Shown here piece after piece: positions 7,998 to 16,436 of a DNA stretch of 64,000 nucleotides. The position numbers and the translations under genes were made by a program. This DNA is from Gammaproteobacteria bacterium (GTDB lineage Bacteria; Pseudomonadota; Gammaproteobacteria; SZUA-140). The DNA lies in the NCBI GenBank assembly GCA_016712635.1, contig JADJQS010000006.1, forward strand, positions 1 through 64,000, read 5' to 3'. The notes under the pieces are model-generated. The model was given only the letters and a program-made list of their open reading frames with translations. It ran no database searches and was not told where the DNA came from. The number at the start of each line of letters is the position of its first letter. Positions within the stretch are counted from its first letter, which is position 1.

Positions 7998-8256
7998 CAG
8001 AGTTACTCCTGTTTCCGTTGACCGGGGGCGGCATTGTGCCGCCTTCACAGGGTTTAACGTCCCAGGCCAGGATCGGTTGACGTGCGGAGCAAAATAATCG
8101 GCGGGTGTCCGGCCTTCCCGGATCCCCGGAATGGGTCGGATCACGGGACGGGTACGCCCCGTGCGCATTATTCGCTATCCTGTGTGCCAGCGGCGGGCGG
8201 ACGGGATCCGGCGTCGCCATAATCTCAGTGACGGCAACAGAATCGAGGATCAGGAC

Positions 8257-8580
8257 GTGACAATCAAAGGGATCGGTGTGGCGGTCGCCATCGGAATGGT
8301 GCTGCAGGCATGCGCCTGGGTCGAGCTGAGCCCGGCGGGGGAGAAGACGCGCGTACTGAGCGCGGAAGAGGTGACGAACTGCAAGCGGCTCGGAACGACC
8401 ACCGCGAGCGTGAAGGCCGAGGTGGCGGGCATCGAGCGCGCGCCGGAGCGCGTGCAGGAAGAACTCGAGTCGCTGGCGCGCAATTCCGCCGCGGCGGACC
8501 TGAAGGGCGACACCGTCGTCCCGATCGGCAAACCCAAAGACGGCAAGCAGGTGTTCGAGGTATACCGCTGCGTGCAGTAG
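8257..8580 (+). CDS. DUF4156 lipoprotein
   Basis: A 107-residue lipoprotein starting at GTG 8257. The signal peptide ends in the lipobox LQAC (Cys19). The mature part carries SAEEVTNCKRLGTTTASVKA, LARNSAAADLKGDTVVPIG and a final VYRC, all typical of DUF4156, a small fold with a conserved Cys pair found in many gammaproteobacteria. A longer frame from 8131 would bury the lipobox and is rejected. Function is unknown. Confidence 0.85.
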   Translation: MTIKGIGVAVAIGMVLQACAWVELSPAGEKTRVLSAEEVTNCKRLGTTTASVKAEVAGIERAPERVQEELESLARNSAAADLKGDTVVPIGKPKDGKQVFEVYRCVQ

Positions 8581-8782
8581 GGGACGGACTTCCAGTCCGT
8601 CCCCAAAGTGGGGCGGATGAATATCCGCCCCCGCAACGCCACCAGTCCGTCCCCATCGGTGGGGCGGATGAACATACCCCCGCAACGCCACCAGTCGTCC
8701 CCATTAAGCGGGATGGATTATCAATCCATCCCTTCTTTGCTCCCAGTCTGTCCCCATCGGGAAGGGAACGGTTTGAAAATCC
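8580..8782. repeat. Repeat cluster: palindromes and a 50-bp tandem duplication
   Basis: 8580-8604 is a palindrome (GGGGACGGACTT/AGTCCGTCCCC). 8609-8704 holds two diverged copies of a roughly 50-bp unit containing GGGGCGGATGAA and CGCAACGCCACCAGTC. 8710-8732 is a near-palindrome GGGATGGATT/AATCCATCCC, and 8758-8782 a decayed copy. Apart from the promoter at 8853-8880, I see nothing else between the lipoprotein and potA. Confidence 0.8.
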
Positions 8783-8852
8783 GCTCCTGCATGTTCGGGC
8801 CCGCACCGCGATAGTGCATGCCGCCGCCGCGCCTGTCCTGCGGTGAACGGCT

Positions 8853-8880
8853 TTGGATTGGATGTCCCACCCGCTAGAAT
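8853..8880 (+). promoter_or_regulatory. Sigma-70-type promoter for potABCD
   Basis: TTGGAT (8853-8858), 16-bp spacer, TAGAAT (8875-8880). Transcription would start near 8887, after the GTG at 8881, which favours the GTG at 8911 as the potA start. Confidence 0.55.
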
Positions 8881-8910
8881 GTGGGCTCAGGGACAGAGGA
8901 CGGCGGGCCG

Positions 8911-10005
8911 GTGGAGAACAACAAGAAGCTGCTGCAACTCAACGGCGTATCCAAATCGTTTGGCGGCAGGCAGGTGCTGGCGCCGGTCGATCTTGAAGTC
9001 CATCACGGCGAGTTCATCACCCTGCTCGGCCCCTCGGGCTGCGGCAAGACCACCATCCTGCGCCTGATCGGCGGATTCGAGCAGCCCGACACGGGCGCGA
9101 TCCTGCTCGACGGCGTCGACATCGTCGGCCTGGCGCCGAACGAGCGCCCGGTCAACACGGTCTTCCAGAGCTACGCGCTGTTTCCCCACATGAGCGTGTT
9201 CGACAACGTGGCCTACGGGCTGCGCGCCGAAGGGCGCCCGCGCGAAGAGATCGCGGCGCGCGTGCGCGAGGCGCTCGCCGTGGTACAGCTCGGGGATCTG
9301 GCCGCGCGCCGGCCGGACCAGCTCTCCGGCGGCCAGCAGCAGCGCGTGGCGATCGCGCGCGCGGTGGTGAAGCGGCCGCGCCTGCTGCTGCTCGACGAAC
9401 CGCTCAGCGCGCTCGACTTCAAGCTGCGCAAGCAGATGCAGTACGAGCTCAAGCGCATCCAGCGCGAGCTCGGCATCACCTTTCTGTTCGTCACGCACGA
9501 TCAGGAGGAGGCCCTGTCGATGTCCGACCGCGTGGTGGTGATGCGCGAGGGCGCGATCGAGCAGACCGGCACGCCGCGCGAGGTGTACGAGAATCCGCGC
9601 AACCTGTTCGTCGCGCGCTTCGTCGGCGAGATCAACGTATTCGACGCCGAGGTGAACGGCGCGCAGGAAGGCGATCGTGTCAGCGCGCGCATGGCGGAAC
9701 GGACGGTCGAGCTGCACGCGCGCGGCCGGCGCTACGAACCCGGTGCGCGGCTGCACGTGCTGCTGCGCCCGGAGGACCTGCGCCTGCTGCCGCCCGATGC
9801 CGACCGCGGCATCCCCGGCCAGGTCATCGAGCGCAATTACAAGGGCATGACGCTCGACTCCGTGGTGCGCCTCGACACCGGGCAGGAGGTGCGTGTAAGC
9901 GAATTCTTCGACGAGAACGACCCCGATTTCGACTACCGGCGCGGCGAACCCGTGCGGGTGAGCTGGGTGCCGGGCTGGGAGACGCTGCTGCCGCATGAAG
10001 ACTAG
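8911..10005 (+). CDS. potA: Spermidine/putrescine ABC transporter ATP-binding protein PotA
   Basis: ATPase of the polyamine importer, acting at the cytoplasmic face of PotB/PotC. About 364 residues from GTG 8911. Walker A GPSGCGKTT (about 40-48), Q-loop NTVFQSYALFPHMSVFDNVA, signature LSGGQQQRVAIARA, Walker B LLLLDEPLSALD and switch VTHDQEEALSMSD are all present. A C-terminal TOBE domain follows (about 235-355; RPEDLRLLPP, GQVIERNYKGMTLDSVVRL). The Q-loop and TOBE fit PotA-type rather than sugar importers. An in-frame GTG at 8881 would add 10 residues but sits at the predicted transcription start. potB overlaps its end. Confidence 0.95.
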   Translation: MENNKKLLQLNGVSKSFGGRQVLAPVDLEVHHGEFITLLGPSGCGKTTILRLIGGFEQPDTGAILLDGVDIVGLAPNERPVNTVFQSYALFPHMSVFDNVAYGLRAEGRPREEIAARVREALAVVQLGDLAARRPDQLSGGQQQRVAIARAVVKRPRLLLLDEPLSALDFKLRKQMQYELKRIQRELGITFLFVTHDQEEALSMSDRVVVMREGAIEQTGTPREVYENPRNLFVARFVGEINVFDAEVNGAQEGDRVSARMAERTVELHARGRRYEPGARLHVLLRPEDLRLLPPDADRGIPGQVIERNYKGMTLDSVVRLDTGQEVRVSEFFDENDPDFDYRRGEPVRVSWVPGWETLLPHED

Positions 10006-10861
10006 GACGCCGTTCAAGACCGCAGTGCTGGCGGTGATCTGGGGCTGGATGATCGTCTTCGTGCTGGTGCCCAACCTGCTGGTGCTCGGCAGCAGCTTCC
10101 TCGAGCGCGACGAGCTGACCTTCGTGCGCTTCAATTTCACCCTGGAGAACTACGCGCGCCTGCTCGATCCCCTCTACGGCGGCGTGATGCTGCACTCGCT
10201 GTGGATGGCCGCGGTGACCACTGCGGTATGCCTGCTGCTGGGCTATCCTTTCGCCTTCGCCGTGAGCCGCTTCCCGGCCCGCGTCAAGCCGCTGCTGCTG
10301 TTCCTGGTGATCGTCCCGTTCTGGACCAATTCGCTGGTGCGCACCTATGCCATGAAGCTGCTGCTCTCGACCAACGGCCTGGTCAACGACACCCTGCTCG
10401 CGCTCGGCCTGATCGACAGCCCGCTGCGCATGCTCTATACGGAGGGCGCGGTGATCGCCGGGCTGGTGTACATCCTGCTGCCGTTCATGATCCTGCCGCT
10501 GTACGCCGTGTTCGAGCAGCTCAGGCGCGACCTGCTCGAGGCCTCGTCCGACCTCGGCGCCAGCTACTGGCAGACATTCCGCCGCGTGGTGCTGCCGCTC
10601 ACGCTGCCCGGCATCATCGCCGGCTGCCTGCTGGTGCTGCTGCCGGCGATGGGCATGTTCTTCACCGCCGACGTGCTCGGCGGCGCGAAGAACCTGCTCG
10701 TGGGGAACATCATCAAGAACCAGTTCCTCGACGCGCGCGACTGGCCCTTCGGCGCGGCGGCGAGCCTGATGCTGACCATCGTGATGGCGCTGCTGCTGTT
10801 CGCCTATTACCGCAGCGTGAAAATCATCCGGCAGAGGGGTGAGCATGTGGCGACTGCTTAG
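9995..10861 (+). CDS. potB: Spermidine/putrescine ABC transporter permease PotB
   Basis: A 288-residue inner-membrane permease with about six helices. The coupling motif for the ATPase is EASSDLGASYWQTFRRVVLP (about residues 179-198), the EAA loop of importer permeases. The N-terminal periplasmic stretch ERDELTFVRFNFTLENYARL is typical of PotB. Its ATG overlaps the potA stop by 11 bp, indicating translational coupling. Confidence 0.94.
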   Translation: MKTRTPFKTAVLAVIWGWMIVFVLVPNLLVLGSSFLERDELTFVRFNFTLENYARLLDPLYGGVMLHSLWMAAVTTAVCLLLGYPFAFAVSRFPARVKPLLLFLVIVPFWTNSLVRTYAMKLLLSTNGLVNDTLLALGLIDSPLRMLYTEGAVIAGLVYILLPFMILPLYAVFEQLRRDLLEASSDLGASYWQTFRRVVLPLTLPGIIAGCLLVLLPAMGMFFTADVLGGAKNLLVGNIIKNQFLDARDWPFGAAASLMLTIVMALLLFAYYRSVKIIRQRGEHVATA

Positions 10862-11624
10862 GCACGCCTACCTGTGGCTGGTGTACCTGATCCTATACGT
10901 GCCGATCGCGGTGCTGGTGGTGTACTCCTTCAATGCGTCCAAGAATCCCTACCGCTGGGGCGGCTTCAGTCTCGACTGGTACGCGCGCCTGCTCGACAAC
11001 GAGCTGCTGCTGCGCGCCGCCGGCAATTCGCTGCTGCTCGCGCTCTGCGCCGCGACCCTGACCACGCTGATCGGGACGCTCACCGGGATCGCACTGCAGC
11101 GCTACCGTTTCCGCGGCAAGGCCGTCTTCAACGGCATGCTGTTCGTCGTCATGATGTCGCCCGAGATCGTGCTGGCGATCTCGCTGCTGACCCTGTTCAT
11201 CCTGGTCGGCCTGCAGCTCGGCTTCGTCTCGCTGCTGCTCGCGCACGTGACCTTTTGTTTGCCTTTTGTGGTGGTGACCGTATACTCTCGACTCGTCGGC
11301 TTCAATCCACAGATCCTCGAGGCTGCGCGCGACCTCGGGGCGGGGGAGTTCCACATGATCCGGACGGTGCTGCTGCCCATCATCTTCCCCGCGGTGCTCG
11401 CGGGCTGGCTGCTCGGCTTCACGCTCTCGATCGACGACGTCGTGGTCAGCACCTTCGTCACCGGTCCGACCTTCGAGATCCTGCCGCTGCGCATTTACTC
11501 CATGGTTCGCCTCGGCATCCGCCCCGAGGTGAATGCGCTCGCCACCATCCTGCTGGTGCTGTCGCTGATCGCGCTCGCGGTGTCGCACTTTTTGCTCGCC
11601 AAACGAGAAGGAAAACCTGCATGA
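10845..11624 (+). CDS. potC: Spermidine/putrescine ABC transporter permease PotC
   Basis: About 259 residues, the second permease subunit. It begins with a helix containing LVYLILYVPIAVLVVYSFN and the PotC motif WGGFSLDWYARLL. The EAA loop is EAARDLGAGEFHMIRTVLLP. The end LSIDDVVVSTFVTGP is diagnostic of PotC/PotI. A GTG at 10839 is an alternative start two codons upstream. Its first codons overlap potB and its last overlap potD (ATGA), so the operon is tightly coupled. Confidence 0.94.
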   Translation: MWRLLRHAYLWLVYLILYVPIAVLVVYSFNASKNPYRWGGFSLDWYARLLDNELLLRAAGNSLLLALCAATLTTLIGTLTGIALQRYRFRGKAVFNGMLFVVMMSPEIVLAISLLTLFILVGLQLGFVSLLLAHVTFCLPFVVVTVYSRLVGFNPQILEAARDLGAGEFHMIRTVLLPIIFPAVLAGWLLGFTLSIDDVVVSTFVTGPTFEILPLRIYSMVRLGIRPEVNALATILLVLSLIALAVSHFLLAKREGKPA

Positions 11625-12664
11625 AACTGCGCAACCTGCTGCTGTACTCCGTGCTGGTCCTGCTGTCCGCGGCCGCGTCCGCGGCGGACAAGGTGCTGTA
11701 CCTGTACAACTGGTCGGAATACATGCCCGAGGCGGTGCTCGAGAGCTTCGAGAAGGAGACCGGGATCAAGGTCGTGTACTCCACCTTTGACAGCAACGAG
11801 GCGATGTACGCCAAGCTGCGCCTGGTGGACAGGAAGAACAGCTACGACCTGGTGGTGCCCTCGACCTACTACGTGAGCAAGATGCGCCAGGAAGGCCTGC
11901 TGGCCAGGATCGACAAGGGCAAGCTGGCCGGATTCGACAAGCTCGACCCCAAGCTGCTCAACCGCTTCTTCGACCCCGGCAACGAGTACAGCGTGCCCTA
12001 CCTGTGGGGCAGCACCGGCATCGCGCTGAACACCGACTCCGTCAAGCCCGGCTCGGTGCGAAAGTGGGCGGACCTGTGGCGCCCCGAGTTCAAGGACCGC
12101 CTGCTGCTGACCAACGACATGCGCGAGGTGTTCCATGTCGGCCTGCGCGTGCTCGGCTACTCGGGCAACTCGACCAATCAGCAGGAGATCGAGGCGGCCT
12201 ACAAGAAACTGACCACGCTGGTGCCGAACGTCCGCGTGTACGATTCCGAGGCGCCGCGCATGCCCTACCTCGAGGGCGAGACCGACGCCGGCATGATCTG
12301 GAACGGCGAGGCGTACCAGGCACAGGCCGAGAATCCGGCTATCGAGTACGTGTATCCGGAGGAGGGCGCGGCGCTGTGGATGGACAGCCTGGTGATCCCG
12401 AAGAACGCGCGCAACGTCGACAACGCCTACAAGTTCATCAGCTTCATCCTCCGCCCCGAGGTCGGCAAGGCGATCAGCGAGGAGATCGGCTACGCCACGC
12501 CGAACCTTGCCAGCCTCGCCCTGCTGGACGACTCGCTGCGCAACAACCGCACGGTCTATCCGACCACCATGGACCTCAGGAACACCGAGTTCCAGGTCGA
12601 CGTTGGCGATGCCATCAAGGTGTACGAGAAATACTGGGAACTGCTCAAGGCGGGGCGGGACTGA
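11621..12664 (+). CDS. potD: Periplasmic spermidine/putrescine-binding protein PotD
   Basis: A 347-residue solute-binding protein with signal peptide 1-21 (cleavage after ASA) and mature start ADKVLYLYNWSEYMPEAVL, the classic PotD/PotF opening. Ligand-pocket motifs are STFDSNEAMYAKL, DLVVPSTYYVSKM, VPYLWGSTGIALNTD, GMIWNGEAYQA and WMDSLVIPKNA. Length fits PotD (348 in E. coli). ATG 11621 shares bases with the potC stop. The order potA-B-C-D makes a complete importer. The four genes share the one promoter at 8853-8880. Confidence 0.95.
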   Translation: MKLRNLLLYSVLVLLSAAASAADKVLYLYNWSEYMPEAVLESFEKETGIKVVYSTFDSNEAMYAKLRLVDRKNSYDLVVPSTYYVSKMRQEGLLARIDKGKLAGFDKLDPKLLNRFFDPGNEYSVPYLWGSTGIALNTDSVKPGSVRKWADLWRPEFKDRLLLTNDMREVFHVGLRVLGYSGNSTNQQEIEAAYKKLTTLVPNVRVYDSEAPRMPYLEGETDAGMIWNGEAYQAQAENPAIEYVYPEEGAALWMDSLVIPKNARNVDNAYKFISFILRPEVGKAISEEIGYATPNLASLALLDDSLRNNRTVYPTTMDLRNTEFQVDVGDAIKVYEKYWELLKAGRD

Positions 12665-12684
12665 TTGAAAGAACCGGAAGAAAC

Positions 12685-12709
12685 GGGGACAGATTTCACA
12701 TCCGTCCCC
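12685..12709. repeat. Imperfect palindrome after potD
   Basis: GGGGACAGATTT paired with ATCCGTCCCC: one arm is the A type, the other the G type, giving a single G:U-like mismatch. Confidence 0.85.
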
Positions 12710-12793
12710 GAGCGTACTGAACACATCACCAACCACATGAGCCAGCAGAGGAAACCACGCCTCCCCGCTCATGGCCTGAAAGAGGTCATTCCC

Positions 12794-13303
12794 ATGAAGA
12801 TCATGTCCGCGATCCTGTTGGCGTTGCTGCTCGCCGCCTGCGGCAGGCAGGGCGGCGAGGACGCGGCGCAGGTCCCCGCGCCGACGGCGGCCGCGCCCGA
12901 TGACGCAAGCGAGCCGGCGCAGAACCCCGGGCCGCAGCCGGCTCCGCCGCCCGCTGGTCCACCCGCCGCCGGACTGCCGGCGGTGGATGTCGAGCCGGTG
13001 AAGCCGGATGTGAAGCCGTCCGTCGCCGTGCCCGGCAGGGACGAGGCGCTGGCGCTGGCGCAGCAGAGCGGCTGCCTGGCCTGCCACAAGATCGAGGCGA
13101 AGCTGGTCGGACCGGCGTGGCAGGACGTGAGCGCGAAATACAGGGACGACCCCGAGGCCAGGGCGCGCCTGACCGCGAAGGTGAAGCAGGGCGGCCAGGG
13201 CAACTGGACCGAAGTGACCGGCGGCATGCCGATGCCGCCCTATTCTCCGCGGGTCTCCGACGAGAACATCGAGCGGCTGGTGGCCTTCATCCTGTCGCTC
13301 TGA
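12794..13303 (+). CDS. Lipoprotein c-type cytochrome
   Basis: A 169-residue lipoprotein with lipobox LLAAC (Cys16), a long Pro/Ala-rich linker (about 22-80) and a class I cytochrome c domain. Haem motif CLACH is at 94-98 and the likely axial methionine is M145 or M147 in GGMPMPPY. The domain resembles the cytochrome c551/c5 group and would act as an anchored periplasmic electron carrier. ATG 12794 is preceded by AAAGAGGT; the longer frame from 12665 runs through a palindrome and is rejected. It overlaps the LEA2 gene by one base. Confidence 0.9.
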   Translation: MKIMSAILLALLLAACGRQGGEDAAQVPAPTAAAPDDASEPAQNPGPQPAPPPAGPPAAGLPAVDVEPVKPDVKPSVAVPGRDEALALAQQSGCLACHKIEAKLVGPAWQDVSAKYRDDPEARARLTAKVKQGGQGNWTEVTGGMPMPPYSPRVSDENIERLVAFILSL

Positions 13304-13803
13304 TGCGCCGGATCAACCTCAGTGCCGCTGTGGGACGGCCGCTGTCCTGGCTGGCCGTGCTGGTCGTGGCGGCGCTTGGACTGGGCGCCTGCGCCTCGCT
13401 GTCGCAGCGCCTGGAGCCGCCGCGCGTCAGCCTGGCCGGGCTAGAGCTGGAGGAGATCGGGCTGTTCGAGCAGCGCTACCGCCTGCGCCTGCGCATCCAG
13501 AATCCCAATGACGTCGAGCTGCCGATCGCCGGCATGGTCTTCAGCCTGTACCTCAACGGGGAGGAGTTCGCCAGCGGCCTCAGTGACAAACAGACCACCG
13601 TGCCGCCCTTTGGCGAGGCGGTGATCGAGGCCGGCGTGACGAGCAGCCTCACCGGCGTCATCGAGCAGCTGCGGCGCCTGAGCAGCGCGGAGGCGCAGAC
13701 CTTCAGCTACCGCCTCGCCGGGCATGCCCGCCTGCTGCATCGCGCGGTGAAGTATCCCTTCGAGTACAGCGGCGAGATCGACCTTACGGAGTTACAGGAC
13801 TGA
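13303..13803 (+). CDS. LEA type 2 (WHy domain) lipoprotein
   Basis: A 166-residue lipoprotein with signal peptide and lipobox LGACA (about residue 28), then a WHy/LEA_2 domain: PRVSLAGLELEEIGLFEQRY, LRIQNPNDVELPIAGMVFSL, LNGEEFASGLSD and PPFGEAVIEAGVT. Bacterial members are thought to aid desiccation or stress tolerance; that is family knowledge, not shown here. The start ATG overlaps the cytochrome TGA, so the two are translationally coupled. Confidence 0.88.
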   Translation: MRRINLSAAVGRPLSWLAVLVVAALGLGACASLSQRLEPPRVSLAGLELEEIGLFEQRYRLRLRIQNPNDVELPIAGMVFSLYLNGEEFASGLSDKQTTVPPFGEAVIEAGVTSSLTGVIEQLRRLSSAEAQTFSYRLAGHARLLHRAVKYPFEYSGEIDLTELQD

Positions 13804-13812
13804 GCTGGTCGG

Positions 13813-13912
13813 GTGAGGCGTGAGGCGTGAGGCGTGAAGAGTGAAGAGTGAAGAGTGATTAATACCCCTACCCCTAACCCCTAACCCCTAACCCCTAACC
13901 CCTAACCCTCAC
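13813..13912. repeat. Inverted array of 7-bp units
   Basis: Left arm: GTGAGGC three times, GTGAAGA three times, then GTGATTA (13813-13861). Right arm: CCCCTAA five times and CCCTCAC (13865-13912), which on the minus strand reads GTGAGGG and then TTAGGGG units. The last unit supplies the TGA stop of the following minus-strand gene. Related arrays lie at 23364-23459 and 27551-27592. Confidence 0.9.
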
Positions 13913-14457
13913 CGCACGTCGATGTTGATGCGCACCGTCGGGCCCGGGTCGTAGGGGAGACGCGTCGTGTGCACGCCGCCGCGGTGGCGGTAGGTCACGC
14001 GGTAGCCGTCGATGCGTTCCTCGACGCGGGTGCGGTGCACGATCCGGCAGCGTTCCTCGTACACGGTCTCGTAGCCGCCGCGTCCGGGGCGGTGCGCGGC
14101 ATCATGCGCCAGCGAGGTGCCGATCAGGGTGCCGAGCAGGGTGGCGGCGTCGCGGCCGTGGCCGAGCTCATGCCCGATCATCCCGCCGATGATGCCGCCG
14201 ACGATCATCGGCCCGGCGGCATCACCGCGGTACCCGCTGCGGTGGGCATGGCCGACCCGCTCTTCCCGGCATTCGCGCGCCGGCTCGCGCACCTCGAAAC
14301 GGCGGACGATCGGTTCCGCATGGAGGACGCGGGCATACTCGGCGCCTTCTCCATGTCCCGGGCGATGATCTCTGTGGCGCGGATGGTCGGCGAGGGAAGC
14401 GGGCGCGAACGTCACGGTCAGGAGGGCCAGTGCAACGGTGGTCGTGAGGGTCTTCAT
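13909..14457 (-). CDS. Glycine-zipper 2TM (17 kDa antigen-like) secreted protein
   Basis: A 182-residue protein with signal peptide (about 1-23, ending SLADH), a His/Arg-rich middle, a glycine zipper (MIVGGIIGGMIGHELGHGRD, about 84-103, then LLGTLIGTSLAHDA) and a basic C-terminal domain (VYEERCRIVHRTRVEERIDG, YRVTYRHRGG). This layout matches Rick_17kDa_Anti/glycine-zipper proteins, usually outer-membrane associated. There is no lipobox. The stop codon falls in the heptamer array. Function is unknown. Confidence 0.8.
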   Translation of the reverse strand: MKTLTTTVALALLTVTFAPASLADHPRHRDHRPGHGEGAEYARVLHAEPIVRRFEVREPARECREERVGHAHRSGYRGDAAGPMIVGGIIGGMIGHELGHGRDAATLLGTLIGTSLAHDAAHRPGRGGYETVYEERCRIVHRTRVEERIDGYRVTYRHRGGVHTTRLPYDPGPTVRINIDVR

Positions 14458-14597
14458 ATGCGTCTCCTTGCCTGTGGATACGACATCATGCTGGCACGAT
14501 GAGGCTGAACGGGGGCTGAACGGGATATCCTCCCGGGAGCCGGGAGGCCTGCAGGCGGGCGGACTTTGGTACAGACTGACGGATTTCTGCGGGCTTG

Positions 14598-14606
14598 TGC
14601 TAGATT
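14598..14606 (+). promoter_or_regulatory. Extended -10 promoter candidate for gltA
   Basis: TGCTAGATT is an extended -10, with a weak -35 (CTGACG, 14576-14581). It would give a leader of about 30 nt before the gltA ATG, which has GAGGAAAGC upstream. Confidence 0.4.
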
Positions 14607-14642
14607 ATGAATTCAAAAACGGCGTGAAATCGAGGAAAGCTC

Positions 14643-15929
14643 ATGACGGACAAAGCCATCCTGACGGTGAAGGACAAGCAGATCGAACTGCCCATCGTGA
14701 CGGGATCGGAAGGCGGTTCTTCCATCGATGTCACCCAGTTGCTCGCCCAGACCGGCCTGACCACCTTCGATCCGGCGCTCGCCAACACCGCGGTGTGCAG
14801 GAGCGCGATCACCTTCATCGACGGCGAACAGGGCGTGCTGCGCTATCGCGGCATTCCGATCGAGCAGTTCGCGCGCGAACCCAGCTTCGTCGAGGCGGCC
14901 TGGCTGCTGATCTTCGGTCACCTGCCGCGGCCGGCGGAGCTCGCGCATTTCCGTGAGCGTCTCACCGCGAACGAGCTGCTGCACGAGGGGCTCAGGAACC
15001 AGTTCCAGTACATCCCGACGGACGCCCCGCCGATGGCGATCCTGTCGGCCATGGTCAGCAACCTGGCCTGCTTTCACAAGCAGTTCCTCGAGCTGGAGGA
15101 CGCTGACAAGCTGGTGGAGGCCGCCGCGCGCCTGATCAGCAAGGTGCGCACGATCGCTGCGTTCTCCTACCGCCGTTCACGCGGCCTGCCGTTCATCTAC
15201 CCGGATCCCCACCTGCGCTATTGCGCGAACTTCCTCCACATGATGTTCTCGCTGCCGTACCGGCAGTACATCGCGCCGCCGGAGATCGAGGAGGCGCTCA
15301 ATCTGATCTTCATCCTGCACGCGGACCACGAGCAGAACTGCAGCACGACGGCGGTGCGCGTGGTCGGCTCGGCGCGCGCGAACCTGTTCGCGTCCTGCGC
15401 GGCGGGGGTGTCGGCGCTGTGGGGCCCGCTGCACGGCGGCGCCAACGTGGAGGTGATCCACATGCTGGAGCGCATCCATCTCGGCGGCCTGTCGCCCGAG
15501 CAGTGCATCCGCGACGCCAAGGACAAGAGCAACCCGTTCCGCCTGTTCGGCTTCGGCCACCGCGTCTACCGCAACATCGATCCGCGCGCGCGCATGCTGA
15601 AGGCGCTGTGCGAGAAGGTGCTGCCGAACCTGCGCCACAAGGATCCGCTGCTCGACATCGCACGCAAGCTCGAGGACCTGGCGCTGGCGGATCCCTATTT
15701 CATCGAGCGCAAGCTCTATCCGAACGTCGACTTCTACAGCGGCATCCTGCTGCGCGGCATGGGCATCCCGACCAACATGTTCACGGTGATCTTCGCCATC
15801 GGCCGCCTGCCGGGCTGGATCGCGCACTGGAAGGAACAGCACGACGACCAGCACAGCCGCATCATGCGCCCGCGCCAGGTCTACACCGGTTCCGCGCAGA
15901 TCGATTACGTCCCGATCGACAAGCGCTAG
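14643..15929 (+). CDS. gltA: Citrate synthase (type II, hexameric GltA)
   Basis: A 428-residue cytosolic enzyme condensing acetyl-CoA with oxaloacetate, the entry step of the TCA cycle. The N-terminal beta domain (ELPIVTGSEGGSSIDVTQLL) marks the Gram-negative hexameric type. Active-site blocks are HADHEQNCSTTAVRVVGSA, WGPLHGGANVEVIHML and FGFGHRVYRNIDPRA with its histidines, and the acid in NVDFYSGILLRGMGIP. Length equals E. coli GltA (427). It is monocistronic. Confidence 0.97.
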   Translation: MTDKAILTVKDKQIELPIVTGSEGGSSIDVTQLLAQTGLTTFDPALANTAVCRSAITFIDGEQGVLRYRGIPIEQFAREPSFVEAAWLLIFGHLPRPAELAHFRERLTANELLHEGLRNQFQYIPTDAPPMAILSAMVSNLACFHKQFLELEDADKLVEAAARLISKVRTIAAFSYRRSRGLPFIYPDPHLRYCANFLHMMFSLPYRQYIAPPEIEEALNLIFILHADHEQNCSTTAVRVVGSARANLFASCAAGVSALWGPLHGGANVEVIHMLERIHLGGLSPEQCIRDAKDKSNPFRLFGFGHRVYRNIDPRARMLKALCEKVLPNLRHKDPLLDIARKLEDLALADPYFIERKLYPNVDFYSGILLRGMGIPTNMFTVIFAIGRLPGWIAHWKEQHDDQHSRIMRPRQVYTGSAQIDYVPIDKR

Positions 15930-16112
15930 GCCCGCGGGCCTGGCGCTGGCTGCGCCACCAGCGATCGTGATAGCGATACTCGCCACCCGGTAATTTTTAA
16001 GAGTCATCCTGCGGACGAATCCTCCTGCCATGTTTTATCGAGTAATGCAACGCGTGTCGGTTGTATGACGGTTTGTTCGCCTGAGTTATCTAGTAGCATT
16101 GAATTATATTCG

Positions 16113-16140
16113 GGAACTGTTTATTGTTATCGCGTTCTAA
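16113..16140 (+). promoter_or_regulatory. Sigma-E-like promoter
   Basis: GGAACTG (16113-16119), 16-bp spacer, TCTAA (16136-16140). The spacing and both elements match the E. coli rpoE-type sigma-E consensus (GGAACTT-N16-TCTAA) except one base. Transcription would start near 16147, about 83 nt before the small ORF at 16230. Confidence 0.5.
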
Positions 16141-16229
16141 CAGTCGTATAGCGTCATTTTTCCGTCTTCGATCTTTGTGCTTGTGGATGTACTACAAAAA
16201 CATGGAACCAATACAAAAGGGAAATTGCT

Positions 16230-16316
16230 ATGCACAATCGCATTGTCGCGTTGATGATTACGCTGATCCCGACCTGCCTGGTGGGGGCATCGATGTTTGT
16301 GATGCCCTACGTGTGA
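16230..16316 (+). CDS. Putative 28-residue small membrane protein
   Basis: A 28-codon ORF in the 706-bp gap after gltA, starting MHNRIVALMITLIP and ending VMPYV. Residues 4-25 form one uninterrupted hydrophobic segment. AAGGGAAA lies 7-13 bases upstream as ribosome site. It sits between a sigma-E-like promoter and a Rho-independent terminator, so the unit looks like an independent transcript of about 290 nt. No family is recognised; the transcript could instead act as a small RNA. The rest of the gap shows no other gene. Confidence 0.5.
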   Translation: MHNRIVALMITLIPTCLVGASMFVMPYV

Positions 16317-16402
16317 GCAGCAGGGGCTAGAACCGGTCCGGGGTTCGGGCCGCGGCGGTGTGCAGTCCGGCGCCGCAGAAACTGCGAGGAGAGGTGAGGT
16401 GA

Positions 16403-16436
16403 AGCCCCCGGTTGTCCACACAGCCGGGGGTTTTGC
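16403..16436 (+). terminator. Rho-independent terminator
   Basis: Stem CCCCCGG (16405-16411) with CCGGGGG (16424-16430), loop of about 12 nt, followed by TTTT. It closes the small transcript unit. Confidence 0.8.

Noticed and set aside
8580..8782. Repeat clusters as a CRISPR array
   Set aside because: Units are palindromic, unequal in spacing and without unique spacers of constant length; no cas genes are present.
13865..13912. CCCCTAA tandem units as a telomere
   Set aside because: Only five perfect units, located between two genes and paired with an inverted arm; it belongs to the heptamer arrays.
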